Origin: Nitrospinaceae bacterium
Lineage (GTDB): Bacteria; Nitrospinota; Nitrospinia; Nitrospinales; VA-1
NCBI GenBank assembly: GCA_029261595.1
Contig: JAJDAZ010000012.1
Location: 1 to 64,000, forward strand
Length of the DNA stretch: 64,000 nt
Reading direction: 5' to 3'
Below, piece after piece: positions 1 to 8,260 of the stretch. Made by a program: the position numbers and the translations under genes. The stretch's first letter is position 1, and every line of letters starts with the position of its first letter. The notes beneath the pieces were generated by a model. It made no database searches. It was given only the letters and a program-made list of their open reading frames with translations, and was not told the origin of the DNA.

Positions 1-2
1 AA

Positions 3-332
3 CATTATTTAAAAGCGTTGGAATATTCATTGGTCGCGTTGGAAAAAGATCCCTTGAAAGTCCCGGTTTTGCAAAGCATTGTGTTCAGTTACCGGGCCCT
101 TGGCGAAGTGGGGAATGTGCTGGATTATGCCACCCGTTACAGCATGGTCGATAAGGAAGATATGCACCTTCAATTTGTTATTGGCGAGATGTATGCCAAG
201 ACCCTGCGTTGCCAAAAAGCTATCCCGCATTTAGAAGCCGTCCTCAAAAAAAATGATTCCTACCAAAACGCTGATTTGCTTCTGAATGCGTGTAAGCGCA
301 CGCTCGCGCTGAAAGGAGCGTCGATGCTGTAG
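3..332 (+). CDS. TPR-repeat protein, C-terminal fragment (cut by window edge)
   Basis: The reading frame is open from base 3, so this is the 3' end of a longer gene whose start lies outside the window. The 110 visible residues form two to three helix-turn-helix pairs of tetratricopeptide type, with the usual small/aromatic spacing, ending at a TAG stop. TPR arrays are protein-binding scaffolds; the partner and the rest of the protein cannot be seen. A TTG at base 18 could be mistaken for a start, but the coding continues upstream of it without a stop. The following 220 bases are AT-rich and hold no gene. Confidence 0.6.
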   Translation, partial: HYLKALEYSLVALEKDPLKVPVLQSIVFSYRALGEVGNVLDYATRYSMVDKEDMHLQFVIGEMYAKTLRCQKAIPHLEAVLKKNDSYQNADLLLNACKRTLALKGASML

Positions 333-555
333 CAGGTTCAAGTGAGTTTTTTGAGTCTACATTTGTAATTACTTTTCGTTGTTGATCTGAGTAAACAAAA
401 AACTTCCGCTCATTTTTCATATTTGTTAAAGTTGCGGCAGGTCTCTTTATCACAGTATTGAAATCAATAAATTTAGTTTTGTATTGCTCCTTAGATATCG
501 AATAAAAATTAAATATCTGTAAAAAGATAAGGGGGGATTTATCTTTAAGGGGAGA

Positions 556-1398
556 GTGCGCTATATCCAGTGGATTTCGATAGCCGGTGTCCTGTTCTTT
601 TTTTTGTTTGTGGGTTCCGCCGATTCAAAAGAGAAAAGAGAAATATATAAAGGTTCGAAACTATCCATATCAGCGGGTACCTGGATAAGTACAGGGCAGA
701 CGACCTGGAACCATGATGCTTCTAAAGTTAGTTCTACCCTTGGTAATCCCACCTCGGAGTTGATCTATGAAGATCTGGATTCTAATGTCTTCGAGGTCGA
801 AGGGGAGCTTAGACTCCCGCTCAGATTTTTTCTCCGAACTCGGTTTGGTTTTGGTGTTATCGATGAAGGCCGTTTGATTGATGACGACTTTGTCAGTGCC
901 ACGGGAGCCACGTTTTTCAGTGCCACTCAATCTGGAGCACACCGGATTTCCAGAACCTCATCCAACATTGATGGTGATTACATATGGCATCTGGGTTTCG
1001 ATTTGGGTTACAAGTTATGGATCTCAAAAAGTAAGCGTAGCTTCTTAAAGAGTTTTCTTGGGTTTCAACACTGGCAGGAGAATGTGGTTGCTACGGGAGT
1101 GACGCAACTTGAATGCACCGCTGTGGGTAGTTTTTGTAACGCCTCTGGAACGGTGACCAATGTGGGTCAGAAAGCCATCACCAATAAAATGGGATGGCGT
1201 TCAGTTAGAATTGGGTTGGAAGGTGCACATTGGATTAATAAATGGCTAAGATTTGAGACTCAGCTGGCCTTCATTCCTTACTCAAGATTGTTGAATCAGG
1301 ACATTCATCATTTAAGAACGGATTTACAACAGGACCCTTCTTTTGAAATGAGTGGAACAGGCATCGGATATAATTTGAAGGCGGGCCTCAGGTTGTAA
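556..1398 (+). CDS. Outer-membrane beta-barrel protein, interrupted by an in-frame TAA
   Basis: The GTG start follows an AAGGGGAG ribosome site. A signal peptide (about residues 1-24, hydrophobic core VLFFFLFVG) is followed by alternating amphipathic strands rich in aromatic residues and glycine, typical of an outer-membrane barrel and loosely like omptin-type barrels. Translation stops at TAA (1396-1398) after 280 residues. The same frame continues open for another 55 codons that look like the missing last strands and end in Tyr-Arg-Phe, the terminal aromatic signature needed for barrel assembly. As written, the product lacks its C-terminal assembly signal. It is either a recent pseudogene, a sequencing error, or a gene that relies on stop-codon readthrough. 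The exact barrel family is not certain. Confidence 0.7.
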   Translation: MRYIQWISIAGVLFFFLFVGSADSKEKREIYKGSKLSISAGTWISTGQTTWNHDASKVSSTLGNPTSELIYEDLDSNVFEVEGELRLPLRFFLRTRFGFGVIDEGRLIDDDFVSATGATFFSATQSGAHRISRTSSNIDGDYIWHLGFDLGYKLWISKSKRSFLKSFLGFQHWQENVVATGVTQLECTAVGSFCNASGTVTNVGQKAITNKMGWRSVRIGLEGAHWINKWLRFETQLAFIPYSRLLNQDIHHLRTDLQQDPSFEMSGTGIGYNLKAGLRL

Positions 1399-1566
1399 TT
1401 GACTAAACGATTGTCCTTCCTGGCGGGCTACAAATATTGGCGAATTAAAGTGAAAGATGGTACCTGGAAAAACTTTCCGGTTGCTGGTGGGCAGTCTGTT
1501 GTCAATTTAAATGAATTTACTTCGTATCGACACGGTGCAACTGCAGAAATTAAATACCGGTTTTGA
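1399..1566 (+). pseudogene. Detached C-terminal strands of the 556-1398 barrel gene
   Basis: Directly after the TAA, the same frame reads 55 sense codons and ends in TGA. The translation contains the strand segments LSFLAGYKYWRIKVKDG and SYRHGATAEIKYRF, with alternating residues and a final Phe, as expected for the end of an outer-membrane barrel. No separate start codon with a ribosome site is present, so it is best read as the severed tail of the upstream gene. Replacing the single TAA codon would give a continuous 336-residue barrel. Confidence 0.7.
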
Positions 1567-1605
1567 TTCCTTTATTCAATGTAGTGCTGACTTCGTATCG
1601 AATTG

Positions 1606-2202
1606 TCAGGAATTTTTCCGCGATTCTTTAATTAAACGATATCGAAAACAATCTGTCGTGTGATCGTTGACCAAGCCTACGGCCTGCATGAACGCATAGC
1701 AGATGGTGGGGCCGACAAATTTAAATCCGCGCTTTTTTAAATCTTTACTCATGGCGTCGGATTCTTGCGTGGTAGCGGGGACTTCCTGCATCGATTTCCA
1801 GTTATTTTGTAGGGCTTTGTTGCCGACAAATCCCCTGACATATTTGTCGAAGCTGCCGAATTCTTTTTGTACCTTTAAAAAGGCTTTTGCATTGTTGACG
1901 GATGCCGCGACCTTTAGGCGGTTGCGGACAATGCCTGGATTTAACAAAAGCTTCTTTTGTTTTGCTTCGCTATATTTTGCAACTTTTGCTGGCTCAAAAT
2001 TATCGTAAGCCTTGCGGTAATCATCCCGCTTTCTTAAAATCGTCGTCCAGCTCAATCCGGCCTGTGCTCCTTCTAAAATAAGAAACTCAAATAACAGTCT
2101 GTCATTATGAACGGGGACACCCCATTCTTCATCGTGATATTGAATATCCAGGTCCGTCGCTTTTCCGGAAACACCCACCCAAGCACATCTTTTCTTTTTC
2201 AC
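1606..2202 (-). CDS. tag: DNA-3-methyladenine glycosylase I
   Basis: This 198-residue protein matches the Tag family over its full usual length. Tag removes 3-methyladenine from alkylated DNA as the first step of base-excision repair. The zinc-site residues known in the family are visible: Cys6, His23, His181 and Cys185. The base-recognition glutamate is Glu44 in LEGAQAGLSW, and the C-terminal GFKFVGPTICYAFMQAVG block is intact. The start is a GTG with GGAG seven bases upstream. It is the last gene of a three-gene operon behind two VOC genes (18-base gap), opposite a WYL regulator. Confidence 0.95.
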   Translation of the reverse strand: MKKKRCAWVGVSGKATDLDIQYHDEEWGVPVHNDRLLFEFLILEGAQAGLSWTTILRKRDDYRKAYDNFEPAKVAKYSEAKQKKLLLNPGIVRNRLKVAASVNNAKAFLKVQKEFGSFDKYVRGFVGNKALQNNWKSMQEVPATTQESDAMSKDLKKRGFKFVGPTICYAFMQAVGLVNDHTTDCFRYRLIKESRKNS

Positions 2203-2220
2203 GCGTCATCTCCAAAAAAA

Positions 2221-2571
2221 TTATTCCGACCACACGGCCAGTTGATTGCCGTTGGGGTCGCGGAAATGAAATCGTTTTCCGCCCGGAAATTCAAAGATGG
2301 ATTTTGTGATTTCTCCACCGGCTTTTTTCACCTCCTCTAGTTTTTGATTGAGGTCGGTTGCGTATAGGACCACGAGAACCCCGGAATTGGATACTTGAGT
2401 GTCGCCTTCTCCGTTAAAACCGCCGTCAATACTGGCTCCAGAAAAGCTGATATAGTTGAGGCCCCAATCGGTGAATTCCCATTTAAAAACCTGATGGTAA
2501 AACTTTTTCGTCTCTGCATTTTTGACCATTGGCAATTCAATATAGTTGATGCTGTTGTCCTTGTTGCTCAT
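2221..2571 (-). CDS. VOC/glyoxalase-fold protein
   Basis: This is a 116-residue single-module vicinal-oxygen-chelate protein. It starts at MSNKDN, where AAAGGA precedes the ATG; a longer frame upstream lacks a ribosome site. The beta-alpha-beta-beta-beta pattern is clear, with FYHQVFKWEF near the N terminus and the closing block FPGGKRFHFRDPNGNQLAVW. Proteins of this type include glyoxalase, dioxygenase and antibiotic-resistance relatives; the substrate here is unknown. It lies between a second VOC gene and tag in one transcription unit, so a shared role in handling reactive electrophiles is plausible but inferred. Confidence 0.85.
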   Translation of the reverse strand: MSNKDNSINYIELPMVKNAETKKFYHQVFKWEFTDWGLNYISFSGASIDGGFNGEGDTQVSNSGVLVVLYATDLNQKLEEVKKAGGEITKSIFEFPGGKRFHFRDPNGNQLAVWSE

Positions 2572-2640
2572 AATAAATTCCTTTGCTCGTGCAACATTGA
2601 GTGGCAGTCGGCGAATTATTTCGCCGACCGCCACCTAATT

Positions 2641-3093
2641 TTAGCAACCCATTTTCTTCATGGCTTCCTGTATTTCTTCCGGGGGTACATCGCGTACATG
2701 CTGGGCGATGGTCCAGTCCATATTAAATGGATCTGTGAGGGTCCCCATGCGGTCTCCCCAGAACATGTCCTCAACTTCCTTTTTAACCGACATACCTGCA
2801 GATTTGGCTTTGCTGAACGTGGCCTCCAGATCCTCAACGTAAAGATAAAAAGAAACCGGAGAGCCTCCTAAACTCTTTGCAGATTTTCCTCCCCATTCCG
2901 GGCAGGGCTGCCCCATCATCATGCGGGCATTGCCCACTTGAATCTCAGCATACATCACCCCACCATCCGGTGCGGGAAGACGTAGTTTTTCTGTCGCACC
3001 CAGAGCTTTTTTATAAAATTCAATCGCCGCCGCCGCATCGTCCATCACGATATAGGGAGTTATAGACGTGAATCCTTCGGGAATCGTGCTCAT
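2641..3093 (-). CDS. VOC/PhnB-like glyoxalase-fold protein
   Basis: This 150-residue protein starts at MSTIPEGF with GGAG upstream; the frame extends further 5' but without support. It has the PhnB-like layout: ITPYIVMDDAAAAIEFYKKA, then GGVMYAEIQVGNARMMM, then a second half ending in the GDRMGTLTDPFNMDWTIAQH block typical of the family. The enzymatic activity is not known for most members. It is the first gene of the VOC-VOC-tag operon, and the inverted repeat at 3161-3186 lies between it and the divergent WYL regulator, which probably controls it. Confidence 0.85.
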   Translation of the reverse strand: MSTIPEGFTSITPYIVMDDAAAAIEFYKKALGATEKLRLPAPDGGVMYAEIQVGNARMMMGQPCPEWGGKSAKSLGGSPVSFYLYVEDLEATFSKAKSAGMSVKKEVEDMFWGDRMGTLTDPFNMDWTIAQHVRDVPPEEIQEAMKKMGC

Positions 3094-3160
3094 AAACAGT
3101 CTCCATTCATTAAAAGTTAAATTCAGTTGCCTGTCACCGATGTTTCCCATTATTCATGGC

Positions 3161-3186
3161 TCTGCTGACAGCATATTGTCAGTAGA
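3161..3186. promoter_or_regulatory. Candidate operator between WYL regulator and VOC-VOC-tag operon
   Basis: A perfect inverted repeat CTGACA-N6-TGTCAG (3165-3182) extends outward for four more positions with a single mismatch, giving arms that match at 9 of 10 bases. It is centred in the 135-bp gap between two divergent units, one of which encodes a helix-turn-helix regulator. The position and symmetry suggest the binding site of the regulator at 3229. This is an inference from sequence only. Confidence 0.6.
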
Positions 3187-3228
3187 GTGGCAGTATGATA
3201 AAACTAAAACAAAAAACAGGAATTTATC

Positions 3229-3906
3229 ATGCGTCGGGCCGATCGATTGTTCCGTATTGTCGAGTATTTAAAAGCACGCAGACAAACGGTGACCGCTTCA
3301 TCTCTTGCTGAAGAACTGGAAGTGAGTGTGCGAACAATATACCGCGACATTGCGGATTTGGGAGCCTCCGGTGTGCCCATTTTGGGTGAAGCGGGAGTGG
3401 GCTACATGCTCGATAAAAATTATGTGGTGCGCCCGTTGATGTTTGCGGTTGAAGAGTTGGATGCCTTGATGTTAGGCGCTCAAATGGTGCAGAGCTTTGG
3501 GGATAAGGAACTGGCACGGGCGGCCAATCAGGCAATTGATAAAATCACTTCCGTCTTACCGGAAAGTCTGCAGAAAGAAATTTCGGAGACGTTTCTGTTT
3601 TCCATGACTTCAAAAGCCGAGGTCAAAATCCACATCGACTTTACCGGTCTGCGTCGGGCCATTCGCGCTAAAAACATAGTAGAATTCAACTACACCAGGG
3701 AAGATGGTGAGGAGTCCCACCGGCGTATCCGCCCTTTATGCCTGGCATTTTTCAGCCCGGTATGGTTGATTTCAGGGTGGTGTGAAATGCGCCAGGACTT
3801 CCGCAATTTTCGTCTGGACAGGATACAGGAGTTGAAAATCACAGAAGAACGTTTTCTAGATGAAAACGGAAAAAGGCTCTATGATTATATGCAACAGATG
3901 TGCTAA
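3229..3906 (+). CDS. HTH-WYL transcriptional regulator (YafY/DeoR type)
   Basis: The 225-residue protein has an N-terminal winged helix-turn-helix (about residues 1-60, including SVRTIYRDIADL) and a C-terminal WYL domain (about 130-215). In the WYL core the usual Trp-Tyr-Leu reads Val-Trp-Leu (SPVWLISGW). WYL regulators respond to small or nucleic-acid ligands and often control neighbouring genes. It is divergent from two VOC genes and tag, with a strong inverted repeat between them. The context suggests a local regulator of an electrophile or alkylation response. The ATG follows AACAGGA. Confidence 0.85.
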   Translation: MRRADRLFRIVEYLKARRQTVTASSLAEELEVSVRTIYRDIADLGASGVPILGEAGVGYMLDKNYVVRPLMFAVEELDALMLGAQMVQSFGDKELARAANQAIDKITSVLPESLQKEISETFLFSMTSKAEVKIHIDFTGLRRAIRAKNIVEFNYTREDGEESHRRIRPLCLAFFSPVWLISGWCEMRQDFRNFRLDRIQELKITEERFLDENGKRLYDYMQQMC

Positions 3907-3963
3907 ATACGTACGCTAAGACGCAATAATTACCCAGGAAAAAAATTGGAGGACAGGAATTAA

Positions 3964-4464
3964 ATGGCAAGCAAAAGTTGTTCGTTCGATATCGTATCCG
4001 TTGTCAACATGGAAGAAGTGCAGAACGCCGTGAATCAGTCCCTGTCGGAAATCCGCCAGCGGTTTGATTTCAAGGGCAGTAAAAGCGAAATCACGCTGGA
4101 GAAAAAAGAAAATAAGGTGGTCATTCTCTCGGATGACGAATCCAAGTTGAAATCCGTGATCGACATTCTGCAAGGCAAGCTGATCAAACGAAAAATTTCT
4201 TTGAAGGCCCTAGACTACGGAAAAATTGAATCCGCGTCAGGCGACGCCGTGCGCCAAAGCATCACCATCCAGCAAGGCATTCCGCAGGACAAGGGCAAGG
4301 AAGTCGCCAAGGCCATCAAGGGCATGAGTGTGAAAGTACAAAGCCAGATCATGGACGATCAATTGCGGGTGACAGGGAAAAACCGCGACGATTTGCAGAC
4401 GGTGATCGCCAATCTCAAGGAAAAAGATTTCGGCATCGCCATGGATTTCACCAATTACCGCTGA
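3964..4464 (+). CDS. yajQ: YajQ family nucleotide-binding protein (UPF0234)
   Basis: The 166-residue protein is full length for the YajQ family, starting with [15 protein letters not shown] and containing [14 protein letters not shown] near residue 35 and the closing [15 protein letters not shown]. The ATG follows GGAGGACAGG. Family members have two ferredoxin-like folds and bind nucleotides; some bind cyclic di-GMP and alter transcription-factor activity. A role here is not shown. It stands alone between the WYL regulator and a repeat copy. Confidence 0.92.
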   Translation: MASKSCSFDIVSVVNMEEVQNAVNQSLSEIRQRFDFKGSKSEITLEKKENKVVILSDDESKLKSVIDILQGKLIKRKISLKALDYGKIESASGDAVRQSITIQQGIPQDKGKEVAKAIKGMSVKVQSQIMDDQLRVTGKNRDDLQTVIANLKEKDFGIAMDFTNYR

Positions 4465-4477
4465 CTCGTTGACGCGA

Positions 4478-4520
4478 GGGGAAGTTTGGGTCTGACGCTA
4501 CGCGAGGCCCTGAAAATGTC
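4478..4520 (-). repeat. Dispersed repeat copy A (partial)
   Basis: Read on the minus strand, bases 4517 back to 4488 match the plus-strand sequence starting at 20879 with one mismatch (core GGCCTCGCGTAGCGTCAG), and the similarity continues through CCCAAACTTC. It belongs to the hairpin-bearing dispersed family described at 12522, 20877, 48831 and 59846. It lies directly downstream of yajQ. Confidence 0.6.
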
Positions 4521-4675
4521 TGGAAGGAAAAATTCAGCATGATGGAACATCTACTCAGCCAGCAATCCCTATTGAGGCATATATACGCTTGCGGTACGCG
4601 GGTTGCCATTGCCCTTGATGGAAAAAACCGCTATTCTTAGCCGAAGTGGCAATCAATTGAAGGAGGAGATGGGTC

Positions 4676-5041
4676 ATGGATGAAGTTAGTGATTTTATGC
4701 ACGCCCCGGTGATCAGCATCGATCCTGAGGCAACCGCGCAGGACGCCGCCACCATCATGGGCGAAAAGGGAATCGGCTCGCTTCTGATAATGAAAAATGA
4801 CGATTACCTGGGAATTTTGACCAAGACGGATTTGGTTAAAAATGTTCTGGCAGGCGGGCTGGACCCTCAATGCACAAAAGTTTATTCCGTCATGGCAAAA
4901 CCGATCATCACCCTGGACCATCAAGCCCCCAAAAGCGAAGCGATTGATTTGATGGTTCAAAAGAAAATCAAGCATCTTGCAGTGACCAAACACGGAGAGA
5001 TCGTGGGGGTTTTGTCCACCACCGATATCATTGGAAAATAA
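4676..5041 (+). CDS. CBS-domain pair protein
   Basis: The 121-residue protein is two tandem CBS motifs and little else. The first runs about residues 5-60 (MHAPVISIDPEATAQDAATIM to GILTKTDLV), the second about 70-121 (ITLDHQAPKSEAIDLM to GVLSTTDIIG). The ATG follows a strong AAGGAGGAG site. CBS pairs (Bateman modules) bind adenosine nucleotides or similar ligands and act as energy or ligand sensors; stand-alone ones usually act on an unlinked partner. No partner is evident nearby. Confidence 0.9.
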   Translation: MDEVSDFMHAPVISIDPEATAQDAATIMGEKGIGSLLIMKNDDYLGILTKTDLVKNVLAGGLDPQCTKVYSVMAKPIITLDHQAPKSEAIDLMVQKKIKHLAVTKHGEIVGVLSTTDIIGK

Positions 5042-5077
5042 TTTTTCCGGTTCTCAGGAGGGCCTGAAACAGGTGTT

Positions 5078-6175
5078 TCAGCTGGTGGTGTGGCGGAAAT
5101 GATTCAAAAGGCCTTCAAGATGCTGGGCTGAGAACTGTTCCGCAATTTCCTTGATCTCAGGTAAAATCCGTTTGCAGGCATCCACCACGTTCGGGTCAAA
5201 CGAGGAGCCGCTTTTAGTTTCAATTTCACTGATCGCCGCCTCAAAGGAAATGGGCAAGTCATTGTCGGGGTTGGTCAGTTTTTCAAGTTTGACACAGACC
5301 GCAACCACCCTTGCTTCCAGGGGAATTTCTTCGCCAGTTGAACCGTTCGGAAAACCGGAGCCATCCCAATGTTCTTCGTGGGCTTTGCAAATGGATTCTG
5401 CCATTTGCAATAATTTGGACTCGCTTTCTCCCAGGATTTCTGCCCCCATCACGGGATACATTTTGAAAATTTCCCACTCATCGTGACTTAACTTACTTTC
5501 CTTGGATAAAATGTCATCCGGTATGCCAATTTTCCCAATGTCATACAAAGGACTGGCCTGATGGATGAGATTGCATTGGTCCGAGGACATGCCGACTTCC
5601 TCCGCCAGCAAAGAACAATAATGGCTCAATCGGGCATTGTTGGGAGCGCAGGATTTGGCCCGGTACCTCGCCGCCCGGGACAGTCGATGAATGAGATCCA
5701 CCCGCATTTCTTCAAGTTCCCGCGTCCGTTTGCGGACTCGATATTCCAGGTCAAGATTGTTATCGAGGACTTCTTTATGGAGCAGGCTCACTTCCAGCAT
5801 GTTTCGTACACGCGTGAGCGCTTCGGTCATTTCAAACGGTTTGGAAATAAAATCCTTGGCTCCGCATTCCAGAGCCCTCATGCGAGTCGGTTGATCACGC
5901 TGGGCCGTCAAAACCAGAATGGGCAGATAGCTCTCTGTTTCCACTTTTTTCAGGGCGGCCATGACCTCGAACCCATCCATCTTCGGCATTTTTAAATCCA
6001 GAAGAATGAGGTCCGGTCTGAATTCTTGGTAAATTTCGACTGCCTTGCATGAATCCGTGATGCTAACGACATTGGTAAACCCGGCGCCCTTCAGGACGCG
6101 CTCAAAAATTTGTACGTTACCTTTTTCATCGTCAATTATAAGAATTTTTCCATCTTCTAATTTTGTTTTAGGCAT
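5078..6175 (-). CDS. Response regulator with degenerate HD-GYP domain
   Basis: The N-terminal receiver domain (residues 8-125) is intact, with acidic pair Asp15/Asp16, phospho-acceptor Asp60 in LLDLKMPKMDG, the Thr of VLTAQRD and the Lys of SKPFE. A coiled linker leads to an HD-GYP-like domain (about 175-350). Key metal ligands are changed: the HD histidine is Tyr (LYDIGKIG), the second-helix His is Tyr (KMYPVMG), HHE reads HEE, GYP reads GFP, and the Asp of the usual ADVYDALT block is lost (CVKLEKLT). HD-GYP enzymes degrade cyclic di-GMP; this one is probably inactive and may work by binding partners. No histidine kinase is adjacent. Confidence 0.85.
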   Translation of the reverse strand: MPKTKLEDGKILIIDDEKGNVQIFERVLKGAGFTNVVSITDSCKAVEIYQEFRPDLILLDLKMPKMDGFEVMAALKKVETESYLPILVLTAQRDQPTRMRALECGAKDFISKPFEMTEALTRVRNMLEVSLLHKEVLDNNLDLEYRVRKRTRELEEMRVDLIHRLSRAARYRAKSCAPNNARLSHYCSLLAEEVGMSSDQCNLIHQASPLYDIGKIGIPDDILSKESKLSHDEWEIFKMYPVMGAEILGESESKLLQMAESICKAHEEHWDGSGFPNGSTGEEIPLEARVVAVCVKLEKLTNPDNDLPISFEAAISEIETKSGSSFDPNVVDACKRILPEIKEIAEQFSAQHLEGLLNHFRHTTS

Positions 6176-6340
6176 GACTTAATCTCACCATATATATAGC
6201 TGGAATATTATTAATTGGAGCATAGATCCAAATGAATTAAATTACATTAACTTACTTATATTATTCTATCCCAGAAATTCTGGTTGGTCAAGACCTTAAC
6301 ATATAATGTTAATCTATTGGCGAGATTTCAACCAATTGCG

Positions 6341-7564
6341 TTACTTTTTATTGGAGTGGCCGGCGGTGATTTTTTTGAGAAATGAGAATATCCGCCGTGC
6401 GACATTCAGAAGCTGGTTTTTAATATAGGCTTTCCGGTCAAACAGCCTGGAATGGGTTTCTCCCAATAATTTGGGAATTTCCAGGTTTTCGGGACAACGG
6501 GGCAGGCAATCTCCGCATTCAGTGCAATTGAAAGCATAGGTTCCGGGAAACCAGTGGCCCTTGCCTTCCAGCATATTGTAGCGATACTTTCCATAATCCA
6601 CCATGTCATAGCCTTCCAGCAGATTTCTAAAACGCAGAATTTCCGGAATATTGATGTCCTCGGGGCAGGGCAGGCATTGGTCGCAAAGAGTGCACAGTCC
6701 GGAAACAAGATTCAGCGAAGCGTCCATTTTGGTTTTGACCGCTTTATCCTCCGGAGACCAGTAGGTTTCGTTGTTTAATACCGCCAGGTTCTGCGGGAAA
6801 TGTTCCGGCTCGTGCATGCCCATACTCAAAGTGGTCACCTGAGGATGACTCAGGCAGAATCTTCCGCTGAATTGGATCGCCGTCAGCGGTTTCGCATCCG
6901 AGGCCACTTTTTCCGATGGCTTCCAGAGCAGGCCGCCTTTTTCGTTGGGTGAAATGATGAACACCCCGATGTCTTTTTTGCCCGCCAGTTCGACCGCAGG
7001 CAAATTGCGCTGAAAAAAATAATAAAAATGCAAATTGACGAAGCTGAACAGGTCGGTATTCAACGCCTCAAGGATAATGTCCAGCGGGCCGTGGGTGGAG
7101 AATCCGATATGACGCACCAGCCCCTGTTCCTTTAAACGCAACAGCGCTTCGACCGGGCCTCCTGTCTTGACCGCCGCCTCCAGCCGTTCCTTGTTGTTGA
7201 TGCCGTGCCAGCCGTAGAAATCCACATAGTCCAGTTTGAGAGCGGTGAGTTGCTCGTCAACCAGCGTTTTGGTTTCATCGGCGGTCATCGGCGCTCCCTT
7301 GGTCATCATCTTGTAATGTTCCCTTGGGACGTTTAACTCCTCAAGAACCGCGCCGTACAGATGCTCGCTTTTCACGTACCCATGCGCTGTTTCGATATGA
7401 TTGATGCCCAAATCCAACGCCAGGCGAGTGGTCTCCAGACAATTTTTTAAGGACTCTTTAGGCAGATGGTTGCGCGGAGGCGTCCAGCCGTGCTTAAAGC
7501 GCATGCCCCCCAGGGTGATGACGGACAGCATCTCGTTGGTTTTTCCGAAGCGACGGTATTCCAT
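6341..7564 (-). CDS. Aldo/keto reductase with C-terminal 4Fe-4S cluster domain
   Basis: The 407-residue protein has an aldo/keto reductase TIM barrel (about 1-275) and a ferredoxin-like tail. Of the catalytic tetrad, Tyr (HGY), Lys (MMTKGAP) and His (YGWHGIN) are present, but the Asp of the usual IDTA is Glu (IETA). The tail has two cysteine clusters, CTLCDQCLPCP and CTECGDCLPRCP, each followed by an IPE/IPK block, as in the oxidoreductase family related to TM_1183-type proteins. These enzymes probably pass electrons between NAD(P)H and an organic substrate through the Fe-S clusters; the substrate is unknown. It is divergent from the PspA island. Confidence 0.85.
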   Translation of the reverse strand: MEYRRFGKTNEMLSVITLGGMRFKHGWTPPRNHLPKESLKNCLETTRLALDLGINHIETAHGYVKSEHLYGAVLEELNVPREHYKMMTKGAPMTADETKTLVDEQLTALKLDYVDFYGWHGINNKERLEAAVKTGGPVEALLRLKEQGLVRHIGFSTHGPLDIILEALNTDLFSFVNLHFYYFFQRNLPAVELAGKKDIGVFIISPNEKGGLLWKPSEKVASDAKPLTAIQFSGRFCLSHPQVTTLSMGMHEPEHFPQNLAVLNNETYWSPEDKAVKTKMDASLNLVSGLCTLCDQCLPCPEDINIPEILRFRNLLEGYDMVDYGKYRYNMLEGKGHWFPGTYAFNCTECGDCLPRCPENLEIPKLLGETHSRLFDRKAYIKNQLLNVARRIFSFLKKITAGHSNKK

Positions 7565-7634
7565 AAGTTTTAATTTAAGGCAATTCTACGGGAGAGCCAA
7601 CTGGTTTTTCGGCAATTAAAATGGCTTGGGATAG

Positions 7635-8255
7635 ATGTTGACAGAAACATCTCCTGCAAGTAGGATTTTTACTTCGATACTGCAATTTATTCCTGAGGAG
7701 AAGCTTACCTCCTTCCCATTTATATTAATGCCAGATTCTATTTATTTCAGCCTGTTTAAAGGCATCCCCGATTGTCCGGTCACCATTTTCAATCAGGGGC
7801 AGTGGACGCTGGAAAACCGTTTGGTCCTCGACACCTGTATCATAGGGAAGAGCCACCGGGTAACCAGCCAGGGAGAGGGCATGTCTGTCACCGAATTCAT
7901 CGCCTGTTCTCCCGATGAAATGGAAGGCGACCAATTAGACCATTTCCCCCTGAAGGCGGGAGAAAACTATGCACGGGAATACCAGGTGGAAAATATCAAC
8001 TATTCGGTGAACATCGAAATGGTTCCCAGGCTGTTTCAAACGATGGATGATTTTCTTGGGTCGATGGGAGAAATTCCACCGATGAAAATATTGACCCACA
8101 GTTTCGAGCCGGCAAAATCGACAACAGAGTCCTGGCCCTTCACTGGGCTCGCGGTGGACCCCGCCGGAAACCGGTTTTTCACGATTCACACCTATCCCGA
8201 AAACAGGTTGTCCATCGTCAGTAAAACCCGGTTACAATATATCGCAGGGTCTTAA
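7635..8255 (+). CDS. AdoMetDC-like protein (possibly DUF2617 family), first gene of PspA island
   Basis: The 206-residue protein has no plain assignment. Its C-terminal part contains SFEP, then VDPAGNRFFTIHTYPENR (TIHTYPE at 183-189) and a following LSIVSKT strand. This closely resembles the core strand pattern of S-adenosylmethionine decarboxylase folds, where TIH-x-TPE is followed by a serine-containing strand. No Ser-Ser or Ser-His self-cleavage site with the usual flanks is visible, so pyruvoyl-enzyme activity is doubtful. A spermidine synthase-like gene lies 3 kb away in the same island, which supports a polyamine or SAM link. It is followed 5 bases later by a J-domain gene. The ATG at 7635 has only a weak ribosome site. 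Confidence 0.5.
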   Translation: MLTETSPASRIFTSILQFIPEEKLTSFPFILMPDSIYFSLFKGIPDCPVTIFNQGQWTLENRLVLDTCIIGKSHRVTSQGEGMSVTEFIACSPDEMEGDQLDHFPLKAGENYAREYQVENINYSVNIEMVPRLFQTMDDFLGSMGEIPPMKILTHSFEPAKSTTESWPFTGLAVDPAGNRFFTIHTYPENRLSIVSKTRLQYIAGS

Positions 8256-8260
8256 GGGTC

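Noticed and set aside
5041..5137. Readthrough of the CBS gene's TAA, as for the barrel gene.
   Set aside because: The following open stretch is antisense to the HD-GYP gene and continues no CBS feature.
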